NCBI GenBank assembly: GCA_038198445.1
Contig: JBBPZZ010000107.1
Span: forward strand, 1 to 64,000
Source: JACDDK01 sp038198445
GTDB lineage: Bacteria; Actinomycetota; Rubrobacteria; Rubrobacterales; Rubrobacteraceae
Reading direction: 5' to 3'
DNA length: 64,000 nt
A program made the translations under genes and the position numbers. How positions within the stretch are numbered: the stretch's first letter is position 1; each line of letters opens with the position of its first letter. The notes below the pieces were generated by a model. It saw only the letters and a list, made by a program, of their open reading frames with translations. It searched no databases and was not told where the DNA came from. This document shows, piece by piece, positions 34,144 through 42,697 of this stretch.

Positions 34144-35471
34144 GCCCTGACCTCCGTTCCGGCGTCCGAGACAACCTCCGAGACCTCCTCGCAGACCTCC
34201 CGGCACACGCCCTCATCCACATGCTCCACCATCACCCGCACCACCGGCTCCGTTCCACTCGGCCTGAGCAGGATGCGTCCCTCCTCGCCGAGCCGCTCCT
34301 CAGCCGCCGCGACCGCCCTGGATACCGCCTCCGACGCCGCTACGCTCTTCGCCGCGCCCGGCTCTTCCACGGCGACGTTTATGAGCGCCTGCGGATACAC
34401 GTCCATCACCCCTGCAAGCTCTGAAAGCGGCCTGCCGCCGCGGGCCATCACGTCCAGAAGGGCGAGCGCGGTGACGAGCCCGTCTCCCGTCGTGGCGTAC
34501 CGCGAGAGGATCACATGTCCCGACTGCTCTCCGCCGACGGACGCCCCGCGCCTCCACATCGCCTCCGCGACATGCCGGTCTCCCACCGGGGTCACCTCGT
34601 ATGGAATCTCCAGCGCGTCCATCGCCTTGAAGAAGCCGAGGTTGCTCATCACCGTCACGACGCCGCCGCCCGCAAGCGCGCCGCGCTCCTTCAGGTCGCG
34701 GGCGAGGATCGCAATGATCTTATCCCCATCCACCACGTTGCCCTTCTCGTCTACCGCCAGGACCCGGTCCGCGTCCCCATCGAAGGCGAACGCCACGTCA
34801 TGCCCGGAAGCATCGAGGCTCTGTATATGCGTGGAACCGCACTGTTCGTTGATGTTGATCCCCGTCGGCCCGTCTCCGACAACTGTCAGATCCACGTCCA
34901 GCTCCCCGAAAGCCATCGGGGCGGCCTCGTAGGCAGCCCCGTTCGCGCAATCTAGGAATACCCTCATCCCGGCGGCCTCTGGACGCAAGCGCTTCAGCAC
35001 GCTCGCGGCGTATAGCCCCGCGGCGTCCTCCAGCTTCTCTATCGACCCGACGCCATCCGCCGTCGGGCGGTCTGAGTCTTCGCCGGTCAACCTCTCTAGC
35101 TCGTATTCCTTCTGGGAGGAGAGCTTACGTCCCTCGCCGGAGAGGAACTTTATGCCGTTGTCCGGGTAGGGGTTATGCGAGGCGCTAACGACGACCGCCG
35201 CCGCGGCCCCGAGTTGAGGCGCGAGCGCGGCGATACCCGGTGTTGGCAGGATGCCGAGGTCGATGACTTCGGCTCCGCCGCTCGCGGCTCCGGCGGCTAG
35301 AGCGCCGGAGAGCATCCCGCCGGAGAGCCGGGTGTCGCGGCCGATGAGTATCGGCCCGCCGAAAGCCTGGGCGGCGGCGAGCCCCAGCCGCAGGGCATCC
35401 TCGGGCATGAGTCCCTTGTTGGCGACCCCGCGCATGCCGTCGGTTCCGAACGAGATTTCCCTTCGCTCCAA
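34140..35471 (-). CDS. glmM: Phosphoglucosamine mutase
   Basis: A 443-residue phosphohexomutase. Ser98 in SASHNPYPDNG is the phospho-serine, FDGDADR binds Mg, GGEQSGH is the sugar loop and RPSGTEP the phosphate loop. It converts glucosamine-6-P to glucosamine-1-P for peptidoglycan precursors. The TTG start at 35471 follows GGAGGTCAT directly. It lies downstream of rplM-rpsI beyond a hairpin, the order seen in many gram-positive genomes. Confidence 0.96.
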   Translation of the reverse strand: MERREISFGTDGMRGVANKGLMPEDALRLGLAAAQAFGGPILIGRDTRLSGGMLSGALAAGAASGGAEVIDLGILPTPGIAALAPQLGAAAAVVVSASHNPYPDNGIKFLSGEGRKLSSQKEYELERLTGEDSDRPTADGVGSIEKLEDAAGLYAASVLKRLRPEAAGMRVFLDCANGAAYEAAPMAFGELDVDLTVVGDGPTGININEQCGSTHIQSLDASGHDVAFAFDGDADRVLAVDEKGNVVDGDKIIAILARDLKERGALAGGGVVTVMSNLGFFKAMDALEIPYEVTPVGDRHVAEAMWRRGASVGGEQSGHVILSRYATTGDGLVTALALLDVMARGGRPLSELAGVMDVYPQALINVAVEEPGAAKSVAASEAVSRAVAAAEERLGEEGRILLRPSGTEPVVRVMVEHVDEGVCREVCEEVSEVVSDAGTEVRA

Positions 35472-35489
35472 ATGACCTCCTCGAATAGC

Positions 35490-35524
35490 AGCGGGTCCCT
35501 CCCGACCAACGGAAAGGACCCGCT
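35490..35524. terminator. Hairpin between rpsI and glmM
   Basis: A 9-bp stem (AGCGGGTCC / GGACCCGCT) with a 17-base loop. The T-run (TTTTTG) lies on the plus-strand side, so on the minus strand, the direction of transcription, there is no U-tract after the stem. It may attenuate rather than stop readthrough into glmM. Confidence 0.5.
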
Positions 35525-35546
35525 TTTTGAAGCTGGTTTGTCTGAC

Positions 35547-35939
35547 CTAGCGCTTGGAGAACTGCGGGCGCTTGCGGGCCTTCTTGAGACCGTACTTCTT
35601 GCGCTCGACGGCGCGCGAGTCACGGGTAAGCATCCCGGCGTTCTTCAGCTCGCCCCTTGCGTCCTGCGACTCCTCGGCCAGGGCGCGGGCGATGCCGTGG
35701 CGGAGCGCCTCGGCCTGGCCGGTAAGACCGCCGCCGGAGATCTGGGCGACCACGTCGTAGCGGCTGGCGGAATCCAGCAACTCAAGCGGCGAGGCCACGG
35801 TTATCTGATAAGTAGGACGCGGGAAGTACTCCTTATAGTCCTTGCCGTTCACCGTGATCTTGCCGTCTCCCGGAAGCAACCGCACCCGCGCGACGGCGGT
35901 CTTGCGGCGTCCCGTACCTCTATACAGAAGGTCTGCCAT
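35547..35939 (-). CDS. rpsI: 30S ribosomal protein S9
   Basis: 130 residues, the usual length. It starts YRGTGRRKTAVARVRL, has the GGGLTGQAEALRHGIARAL segment and ends with the invariant basic tail GLKKARKRPQFSKR, which reaches the P-site tRNA. One base separates it from rplM. Confidence 0.98.
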   Translation of the reverse strand: MADLLYRGTGRRKTAVARVRLLPGDGKITVNGKDYKEYFPRPTYQITVASPLELLDSASRYDVVAQISGGGLTGQAEALRHGIARALAEESQDARGELKNAGMLTRDSRAVERKKYGLKKARKRPQFSKR

Positions 35940-35940
35940 G

Positions 35941-36372
35941 CTACTTCACCTCGTAGGGTTGCGGGGTCTGGGCGGCGTGCGGATGCTCGGCCCCGGCGTA
36001 GATCTTCAACTTCTTGAACTGCTGGCGGGCGAGCCGGCTCTTCGGCATCATCCCCCAGACGGCTTTACGCAAGACCTCGGTAGGCTTGCGCTCCATCATG
36101 ACCTCGTAGCTCGTCTCCCTGAGACCGCCCGGATAGCCCGTATGCCGCCGGTAGACCTTTTGCTCCGCCTTCCGGCCCGTAACCTCCACCCTGTCCGCGT
36201 TCACCACGACCACGAAGTCGCCGGTATCCACGTGCGGGGTGTACTGCGGCTTGTACTTGCCGCGCAGCACTTTCGCTATCTCCGCCGCCAGACGACCGAG
36301 GGTCTGCCCCTCCGCGTCAACGACATGCCACTTACGCTCGACCTCCTGGGGCCGCGCCATGTAACTTTTCAT
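35941..36372 (-). CDS. rplM: 50S ribosomal protein L13
   Basis: 143 residues from the ATG at 36372 after CCGGAGGATA; an ATG seven codons earlier is in frame but lacks this site. Family segments KWHVVDAEGQTLGRLA, DFVVVVNADRVEVTG and GMMPKSRLARQQFKKLKIY are clear. It starts the rplM-rpsI unit; the 181 bases upstream are AT-rich and border the DUF6414 insert. Confidence 0.97.
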   Translation of the reverse strand: MKSYMARPQEVERKWHVVDAEGQTLGRLAAEIAKVLRGKYKPQYTPHVDTGDFVVVVNADRVEVTGRKAEQKVYRRHTGYPGGLRETSYEVMMERKPTEVLRKAVWGMMPKSRLARQQFKKLKIYAGAEHPHAAQTPQPYEVK

Positions 36373-36553
36373 TATCCTCCGGAGTCCTTGCAAAGTTCAA
36401 CGGAATTCCAAACGCATCAAATAGTAGCATACATCTACTGGAAGTATAGCTCCCAAGACGTTTCCGCTCTCGGAAGATAGGTAAATAATCTACCTTTAGA
36501 ATACGGCTATTTGATCGTATTCTTGACATTAGAGAACGAAAAGGAGGAGTGGC

Positions 36554-37413
36554 GTGTACCGAGATTTCATCTATATGGACATCAATCGAGTTCAGTCGAT
36601 TATCGCCCAATTGCAACAAGGGTTGTTGAATGAAGTGTTGGAGGGAAAGACGAAACAGACAACGGGACGGATGCAGATGGCTACGAACCTGCTAGCCATG
36701 CTACTTCCTGTCAGCGTCTCTGGGTCTGCGGAACACAGTCGGGGGTCGAGCCTTAGCGAAAGTCGAGTTCTCCACGACTATGCATTTGAGGTAGCCCGGC
36801 TTTCCCTCAAAGAAGGAGGGCTGCTTATAGAGCGCGAAAACCTCGACAGAGAAGACATTTTGGAGGAGGGTTTCGTGCTAGTACGGGGCGTCTCGCAAAT
36901 CCTCGATTATGAAACGTTTCGGAAGATAGCCGAAAACTTCGACAAACTTGATGAAAAAACCTTCAACCCCACGGTGAGCAATACAGAAAAAAGAAGCGAA
37001 GGAAGGAAAATAGCTGGGCTACCGAAGCGGGCATGTTAATCGACACATTCTATCAAGATGCGATACGGGTGAGGATTACTAATCAACAAGATTGTAGCTT
37101 CATCGGACCGCTGGCTAGAGAACACCTGCGCGAAGATATAAAGGATCTAATCTACAAGTACGGCTCCCAGCCGGAAGGTGAGTGGACCATGTTAGCGGAG
37201 ATAAGTCGCGTTCCTCTCCCCAGCGACCCACTTGAAGAGTTGCCTGTTGGAGCAATGGTGCCTGAAGAGGATAGTTCGGTATCGAACCAGTTTGATCAAA
37301 TAATCACGATATTCAACATGTTCCAGGAGTTTGTTGGTTCCGCAGCGTATCCAGACTTCGCTGTATCGCCTGTGGCCGTCTATAGGGAGATCTCAAACCG
37401 CAACGAATCCTAG
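36554..37413 (+). pseudogene. DUF6414 family gene split by a frameshift
   Basis: Two overlapping frames (36554-37039 and 37033-37413) together resemble one DUF6414 protein of about 285 residues. The first starts at a GTG after AAGGAGGAGTGGC and contains YRDFIYMDINRVQSIIAQLQ and VLHDYAFEVARLSL, the typical N-terminal half. The second begins LIDTFYQDAIRVRI and carries the C-terminal part (FIGPLAREHLRED). The frame is restored if one A is added to the A6 run at 36987-36992. Either the gene is broken or the homopolymer was miscounted. It is AT-richer than the flanking housekeeping genes and on the opposite strand, so probably acquired. Function unknown. Confidence 0.7.
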
Positions 37414-37453
37414 CGGGCGATAGTTCCGAGTTCTTGACAGCCCGAAGTCGTGA

Positions 37454-38128
37454 TCAAACGTCCAGCACGCGGGCGATGGTGAGACCGTCAATGCGCTCCC
37501 GGATCAAGGGCAACACTATGGACGAGAGCCGGGGATCTCGGGCCATGCGCTCGTTGAACTCCCTGGTAGCCCGCGCCGACTCGTCTTTCGGATCAAGGAC
37601 GCTCCCGCCCCGGATGGTGTTGTCCGCCAGGATTAGCGTTCCGGGCCGTGAGAGCCGCAAGGCGAATTCCAGGTACTCCGGGTAGCCTTCCTTGTCGGCG
37701 TCTATGAAGGTCAGGTCGAAGGGCTCGACTCCATCTTCGACCATGGCGGCGAGCAGCTCTCTCGCGTCACCAACGCGAACCTCGACCTTTCGCGACAATC
37801 CGGCGCGTTCGATGTTCTCGCGGGCGACTTCGGCGTGGCGTTCGTCGAGTTCCAGGGAGAGCATGGTTCCTCCGTCCGGCAGGGCGCGGGCGAAGTGGAT
37901 GGCGCTGTAGCCTCCGAGGGTTCCGATCTCAAGTATCCGCCGCGCGCCAGCTATTTCCGCGAGCAATTGCAACAGCTTGCCCTCGCTCGGCGAGACGCTG
38001 ATCTCCGGCAGACCAGCCTCCCGCGAGTCCCGCAGGGCAGCTTCGAGCGCCTCATCCGGCGGGGCGTAAAGGGCTTCCACGTAGGAGTTTATGTCGCGTA
38101 GCAGTTTTCCAGAATTATCTTCGCTCAT
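37454..38128 (-). CDS. SAM-dependent O-methyltransferase (caffeoyl-CoA OMT-like)
   Basis: 224 residues from the ATG at 38128, which overlaps the truA stop as ATGA. RRILEIGTLGGYSAIHFARAL is SAM motif I, LSLELDERHAEVA the adenine-ribose acidic loop, and FIDADKEGYPEYLEFAL plus ILADNTIRGG carry the divalent-metal ligands of the catechol/CCoAOMT family. The substrate is probably a catechol-like compound, unknown here. It ends the ecf-truA operon just before the AT-rich insert. Confidence 0.9.
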   Translation of the reverse strand: MSEDNSGKLLRDINSYVEALYAPPDEALEAALRDSREAGLPEISVSPSEGKLLQLLAEIAGARRILEIGTLGGYSAIHFARALPDGGTMLSLELDERHAEVARENIERAGLSRKVEVRVGDARELLAAMVEDGVEPFDLTFIDADKEGYPEYLEFALRLSRPGTLILADNTIRGGSVLDPKDESARATREFNERMARDPRLSSIVLPLIRERIDGLTIARVLDV

Positions 38129-38883
38129 CTCGTGCCTTTCCATAGATCTATATCGTATTCCACGCCAACGAGCGTAAGGCCCCGGCTCGGGACGGCCGCT
38201 CCGGCCTCGCTCCGCTTTCCCCCGTAGAGTAACCGCTCGAAGTCAGCGAGGTCCCGCTTGCCGCTGGCGACTTCCAGCATGGTCCCGACCAGCGCGCGGA
38301 CCATCCCGTACAGAAACGAGTTGGCGACAATATGGTAAGTCAGGAGATCCCCGCTTTGCTCCCAGCAGGACTCCGTGATTGTTCGCTCGAAGCGGATATG
38401 GTAGCTCTTCGATGGCGTAAAAGCTCGAAAATTATGCGTGCCTATAATGAGCCGCGCGGCCTCCTGAAGCACTTCGATATTCAGCTTCCGGGCGACGTAG
38501 TTCGCGCGGTTTCTGCTCAGGGGGGACCGGATCTCATCGTTTACGATCCGGTATTCGTAGCCTCGGGTCCGAACGTCTCCGCGGGCGTCGAAACCGGCGG
38601 GTACGGCTACGCAGCGCCGCAAGGCCAGGTCTTTTGGGAGCACGGCGGTTGTCTTGTAGGAGATGAGTGATGGTGAAAGGTCCGTCTCCGCCGTGAAAGA
38701 GACGACCTGTCCGCTCGCGTGGACCCCGGCGTCCGTCCGTCCCGCGACGCTCAACTTGACCGGCTGGCGCAGCACGGTCTGGAGCGCATCAGCGAGCGTG
38801 CCTTCTACTGTCCGGCGATCCGGCTGCGCGGCCCATCCGGCGAACCCGGCTCCGTCGTACTCGATGAGGCCCGCGAACTTCAC
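38125..38883 (-). CDS. truA: tRNA pseudouridine(38-40) synthase
   Basis: 252 residues. Catalytic Asp51 is in VAGRTDAGVHA; IEYDGAGFAGW and FLYGMVRALVGTMLEVA are the other family blocks. It modifies U38-U40 of the tRNA anticodon stem. The GTG start overlaps the ecfT stop as GTGA. In many gram-positives rplM-rpsI follow directly; here an O-methyltransferase and the DUF6414 insert intervene. Confidence 0.96.
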   Translation of the reverse strand: MKFAGLIEYDGAGFAGWAAQPDRRTVEGTLADALQTVLRQPVKLSVAGRTDAGVHASGQVVSFTAETDLSPSLISYKTTAVLPKDLALRRCVAVPAGFDARGDVRTRGYEYRIVNDEIRSPLSRNRANYVARKLNIEVLQEAARLIIGTHNFRAFTPSKSYHIRFERTITESCWEQSGDLLTYHIVANSFLYGMVRALVGTMLEVASGKRDLADFERLLYGGKRSEAGAAVPSRGLTLVGVEYDIDLWKGTR

Positions 38884-39674
38884 GCGAGGATTCCTCCTAC
38901 CAGGACGAGCGCCGTCACCACGAGCGCGAGCGCATCCCGCCTTCTGAAGCGCAACTCACGGTAGCGGGTGCGGCCCTCGCCTCCCCGGTAACCCCGGCTC
39001 TCCATCGCCTCGGCCAGTTCGTCCGCCCGGCGGAAGGCGCCCACGGTGAGCGGCACAAGCACCGGCACCAGCGCCCGAACACGCCGGACGAGCCCGCCCT
39101 CGGTGAAGTCCGCCCCGCGCGCGGCTTGGGCTTTGATGATCTTCTCGGCTTCCTCCTGGAGCGTCGGAATGAAACGCAGGGCTATGGTCATCATCATCGC
39201 CACCTCGTGCGCCGGGAACCGGACTCTCTTCAATGGCGAGAGCAAGTCTTCTATACCATCCGCCAGGGCCACGGGCGCCGTCGTCGCCGTTAGCAGACCC
39301 GCCGCAGAGACCAGGAGCAATATCCTCAGGGCGAAAAAGAAGCCCAGCAGGAGCCCGCCGCTATGCACCTCCAGAATCCCCCACCGGAACAGTACCGTCC
39401 CTTCCCGCGAGAAGAATATTTGAAAGACGGCCGTCAGCGCCACAATAAATACCACCGGACGCAAGAGCCGCAGGAAATTGCCAACGGGTATGCCACCGAC
39501 GGCCACCAGCGCCGCAACCGCCGTGGCAACCACGAGGAAACCGGCTATCGAATCGACCAGGAAAAGCCCGGCCACCAGAAACATCGTTGCCAGTATCTTT
39601 GACCGGGGATCGAGCGCGTGTAGCGGAGACGCCACCGGATAGAACTGTCCTAAACCCTTGCTCGCGCCCATCAT
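38880..39674 (-). CDS. ecfT: ECF transporter transmembrane subunit EcfT
   Basis: 264 residues with five or more hydrophobic helices. The two coupling-helix ARG-type motifs that contact the ATPases are visible: AQAARGADF and AMESRGYRGG. Together with EcfA1 and EcfA2 it forms the shared energising module for vitamin-binding S-components encoded elsewhere. It begins one base after the ecfA2 stop. Confidence 0.94.
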   Translation of the reverse strand: MMGASKGLGQFYPVASPLHALDPRSKILATMFLVAGLFLVDSIAGFLVVATAVAALVAVGGIPVGNFLRLLRPVVFIVALTAVFQIFFSREGTVLFRWGILEVHSGGLLLGFFFALRILLLVSAAGLLTATTAPVALADGIEDLLSPLKRVRFPAHEVAMMMTIALRFIPTLQEEAEKIIKAQAARGADFTEGGLVRRVRALVPVLVPLTVGAFRRADELAEAMESRGYRGGEGRTRYRELRFRRRDALALVVTALVLVGGILA

Positions 39675-39675
39675 C

Positions 39676-40491
39676 CTAAACTCCCAGAAGGCCCCTGATC
39701 GCGGCGAGCGTTTCGCCGTAGCGCACCGGATTCCCGATCTCCGGATGCGCTTGTTTCAGAGAAGCAGCGGCCCGTACCGTGGCTGGAGCCGGCTCGCTGC
39801 CTCCGTAAAAGACCTCTTCCGGTGTCCCGAGAGCCCGGACCTCGCCTCTCTCCAGTACGCAGACCCGGTCAGCGACCTCGGCCACCTCATCCAGGTCGTG
39901 GGAGACGAGCACGACCGACACGCCCGCCTCCCGCAACCCGCGTACCACGTCGAGCAGTTCACTCCTGGTCGCGGGGTCGAGGCCGGCCGTTGGTTCGTCC
40001 AGCACGAAGATCTCCGGTCCCATCGCAAGCATCCCGGCGATAGCCACCCTCCGCTTCTCGCCTCCCGAGAGCGCGTGCGGCGGACGCCCCGCGAGATGAC
40101 CGGCGCCGAGCATCCCGAGCGACTCCCGCACCCGCTCGCGCACCTCATCCTCGCCAAGCCCGAGCTGGCGCGGCGCGAAGGCCACGTCCTCCTCTACTGT
40201 CGGCGCGAAGAGCGCCTGCTCCGGAAATTGAAACACCAGCCCGACCCTCCGCCGCAAATCGCTCTTATTGAGAGTAGTCGCATCCACGCCGTCCGCCAGC
40301 ACCTCTCCACTCGCCGGTACGAGCAGCAAGTTCATGTGCTGGACCAGCGTGCTCTTCCCCGAGCCGGTCCCCCCAAGTATCCCCAGTACCTCGCCCGGCT
40401 CGACCGAAAGGGACACTCCTCGCAGAGCCTCGACCTCGAAAGGAGTGCCAGGCGAGTAGACGTGCCGCACGTCTCTTAGCTCCAGCTTCAC
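39676..40491 (-). CDS. ecfA2: ECF transporter ATPase EcfA2
   Basis: 271 residues from the GTG at 40491, coupled to ecfA1 by a GTGA overlap. Walker A GGTGSGKST, Q-loop FQFPEQALFAPTVEEDV, signature ALSGGEKRRVAIAG, Walker B IFVLDEPTAGLD and the switch His in LVSHDLDEV are complete. The DLRRRVGLVFQFPEQ form is typical of energy-coupling-factor ATPases. Confidence 0.95.
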   Translation of the reverse strand: MKLELRDVRHVYSPGTPFEVEALRGVSLSVEPGEVLGILGGTGSGKSTLVQHMNLLLVPASGEVLADGVDATTLNKSDLRRRVGLVFQFPEQALFAPTVEEDVAFAPRQLGLGEDEVRERVRESLGMLGAGHLAGRPPHALSGGEKRRVAIAGMLAMGPEIFVLDEPTAGLDPATRSELLDVVRGLREAGVSVVLVSHDLDEVAEVADRVCVLERGEVRALGTPEEVFYGGSEPAPATVRAAASLKQAHPEIGNPVRYGETLAAIRGLLGV

Positions 40492-41297
40492 AGTGCGTTC
40501 GACCTCCGCGCCGCGTTCTCCAGGACGACGCCCGCCAGATCCTCCGGCGTTCGGCACGGTGGTAGTCCAAGCTCCAGAGCAAGCCGCGGCGCGGGTGGCA
40601 ACACGAGGCGATTTTCGCGCAGGAGATCAAAGTCCGAGAACAAACGTTCCGGCGTGACGTCAGCGATGAGCCTTCCGCTGTTCAGCACGAGTACGCGGTC
40701 GGCGTCGAACAACTCCTCCAGGTGATGCGTGACGTGCAGGATGGTCTTCTTTCCCCACAAGGCTTCGAGCCGCTCCAGCACCTCCGTCCGTCCGTCGGTG
40801 TCGAGCATCGAGGTCGGCTCGTCGAGAAGGAGTATCTCCGGCTGGGCGGCCAGGAGGCCTGCCAGGGCCACACGCTGCTTCTCGCCACCGGAGAGGGTAT
40901 GAGGCTCGCGGCGCTCGTACCCTTCCAGGCCCACGGCTCCTATAGCCTCCGCGACCCGCCGCCGCATCTCCTCGCGCTCCACGCCGAGGTTTTCGAGCCC
41001 GAACGCCACGTCGTCCTCCACGAACGGAGCGACGAGGCCGTTCTCCGGGTTCTGGAACAACATCCCGACGCGCCGGCGTACCTCGAATGGGTACGTGGCG
41101 GGGTCTTGCCCCATCACCCGGACGTTGCCGGAGTCTGCCTGGAGCAAACCATTCAGGAGACGCACCAGAGTAGATTTGCCCCCACCGTTAGGCCCGACCA
41201 CGCCGATGTACTCCCCGGCGCGGACCTCGAAACTCGCGCCGGTTAGCGCGGGGCGCTCCGCTCCGGGGTACGAGTAGGTCAGGTCCTCGCAAGATAT
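40488..41297 (-). CDS. ecfA1: ECF transporter ATPase EcfA1, start codon unresolved
   Basis: The frame encodes ISCEDLTYSYPGAERPAL leading to Walker A GPNGGGKST, FQNPENGLVAPFVEDDV, the TLSGGEKQRVALAG signature, the ILLLDEPTSMLD Walker B and HVTHHLEEL. An ordinary start codon exists only at the GTG at 41201, directly before Walker A, which would remove the first beta-strands. Homology clearly extends about 32 codons upstream, to an ATA at 41295-41297. I place the start there (269 residues) as a rare AUA initiation or a mutated or misread start; CTG at 41274-41276 is the other near-cognate option. The frame begins three bases past the rplQ terminator stem. Confidence 0.85.
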   Translation of the reverse strand: MSCEDLTYSYPGAERPALTGASFEVRAGEYIGVVGPNGGGKSTLVRLLNGLLQADSGNVRVMGQDPATYPFEVRRRVGMLFQNPENGLVAPFVEDDVAFGLENLGVEREEMRRRVAEAIGAVGLEGYERREPHTLSGGEKQRVALAGLLAAQPEILLLDEPTSMLDTDGRTEVLERLEALWGKKTILHVTHHLEELFDADRVLVLNSGRLIADVTPERLFSDFDLLRENRLVLPPAPRLALELGLPPCRTPEDLAGVVLENAARRSNAL

Positions 41298-41299
41298 GA

Positions 41300-41327
41300 C
41301 AAGGGACCCGTCATGACGGGTCCCTTG
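41300..41327. terminator. Terminator hairpin between rplQ and ecfA1
   Basis: A 28-base perfect palindrome (CAAGGGACCCGTCA and its complement), folding as an 11-bp stem with a TCATGA loop, 29 bases after the rplQ stop. On the minus strand it is followed by TCATATCTTG, without a clean U-tract. Confidence 0.7.
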
Positions 41328-41356
41328 CTCGGAAGTCGTTGCGTGTGGCGTTACGG

Positions 41357-41722
41357 TTACTCCGTGGTGTGGTTTACCAGCTCCAGGTATACAGTTTCGG
41401 CGCCGTCTCCCAGACGCGGACCTAGCTTCAGGATGCGGGTGTAGCCCGAGTCGCGGCCGTCCAGGTCGGGGGCCACGTCCTCGAAGAGCCTGCGGACGAT
41501 GGTCTTGTCCTTCAGGACCTTCACCGCCTGACGGCGGGCCGCCAGATCGTCCTTCTTGGCCGTGTTTATGAGCTTGTCGACCACGCCGCGAAGTTCCTTG
41601 GCCTTCTGGGTTGTCGTCTTGATGCGGCCGTGTTGGATCACCTGCCCGGCCATCGTGCCGAGCATCAGGTTGCGGTGCTGGGCGTCGCGGCCGAGCTTGC
41701 GTCCTCTCTTAGCGTGCCTCAT
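41357..41722 (-). CDS. rplQ: 50S ribosomal protein L17
   Basis: 121 residues from the ATG at 41722 (MRHAKRGRKLGRDAQHRN), the invariant L17 N-terminus; the upstream frame is rpoA read in another phase. It overlaps the rpoA 3' end by 14 bases and is the last gene of the alpha cluster. Confidence 0.98.
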   Translation of the reverse strand: MRHAKRGRKLGRDAQHRNLMLGTMAGQVIQHGRIKTTTQKAKELRGVVDKLINTAKKDDLAARRQAVKVLKDKTIVRRLFEDVAPDLDGRDSGYTRILKLGPRLGDGAETVYLELVNHTTE

Positions 41723-42656
41723 ATTCCTCACTCTCCAACTCGTACCCGATCTCCGAGAGCTTCGACCGGATCTCATCGACGCTCTTCATGCCGAGGTTGC
41801 GGATGTTCATCAGCTCCTCCTCGGTCATCGTGGCGAGCTGGCCGACGGTGTCCACGCCCTCGCGCTTGAGGCAGTTGTACGACCGGACGGTAAGCTCCAG
41901 ATCCTCCACCGGACGCTCGTCCTGGATGACCGCCCGCCCGCTGCTCCGCCGGACTTCTCCACCGCTGCTGGACCCCTGGTATCCATCCGTGAAAAGCCCG
42001 AGGATATCCGTAAGCTGCCGGGAAGCGTCCTGCAATGCCTCCCGCGGCTCGATGCGGCCGTCGGTGAAGACCTCGATGGTAAGCGAATCCAGGTCCGTCC
42101 GGGCGCCGGCGCGAGTCTCGGCGACCGAGTAGTTCACGCGCTGGACCGGTGAAAACAGCGAATCGATCGCGATGACCCCGATGGGATCCGCGTCGCTCTT
42201 GTTCTGTTCGGCCCGCGCGTAGCCCTGCCCGCGCTCTACCGTGAGGCGCAGGTCGAGATGACCGCCTTCGGAGACGCTCGCTATGTAGTGGTCCGTGTTG
42301 ATAACCTCGACATCGGCCTTCAGGTCTATGTCCGAGGCGCGGACCTCGCCAGGGCCGTCTTTCTGGATCTCCAGCTCTATCGGTTCGTCGCGCTCCAGCT
42401 TGAACTTCAGGCCCTTCACGTTGAGGATGATGTCCACGACGTCCTCTTTTACACCGGAGATCGTCGAGAACTCGTGCGAGACGCCCTCTATACGGATCTT
42501 GGTCGCCGCGGCGCCCGTCAATCCGGAGAGCATCACCCGCCGGAGCGAGTTGCCCAGAGTATGTCCGAGCCCGCGCGGCAACGGCTCCGCGACGAAGATC
42601 GCGCGCTGCTCGCCTTCTTCTTCCACCCTGAAACGGGGTGGTGCTATATCTAACAT
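41709..42656 (-). CDS. rpoA: DNA-directed RNA polymerase alpha subunit
   Basis: 315 residues. The N-terminal dimerisation domain shows EPLPRGLGHTLGNSLRRVMLSGL and the VSHEFSTISGVKEDV loop; the C-terminal domain shows ELTVRSYNCLKREGVDTVGQL and NLGMKSVDEI, which bind UP elements and activators. I chose the ATG at 42656 (MLDIAPPRF), which matches family N-termini; a TTG two codons earlier sits closer to the GGTGG site and cannot be excluded. Confidence 0.97.
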   Translation of the reverse strand: MLDIAPPRFRVEEEGEQRAIFVAEPLPRGLGHTLGNSLRRVMLSGLTGAAATKIRIEGVSHEFSTISGVKEDVVDIILNVKGLKFKLERDEPIELEIQKDGPGEVRASDIDLKADVEVINTDHYIASVSEGGHLDLRLTVERGQGYARAEQNKSDADPIGVIAIDSLFSPVQRVNYSVAETRAGARTDLDSLTIEVFTDGRIEPREALQDASRQLTDILGLFTDGYQGSSSGGEVRRSSGRAVIQDERPVEDLELTVRSYNCLKREGVDTVGQLATMTEEELMNIRNLGMKSVDEIRSKLSEIGYELESEEYEAR

Positions 42657-42697
42657 CGTCAAATTACCACCTGCTGAATATGGGTTTCGGCTACTGA

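Noticed and set aside
36984..36996. Programmed -1 frameshift joining the two DUF6414 frames
   Set aside because: The A-run includes A AAA AAG, but the heptamer is in the phase of the downstream frame, not the upstream one, so the classic tandem slip does not apply. No obvious stem-loop follows. A simple indel is more likely.
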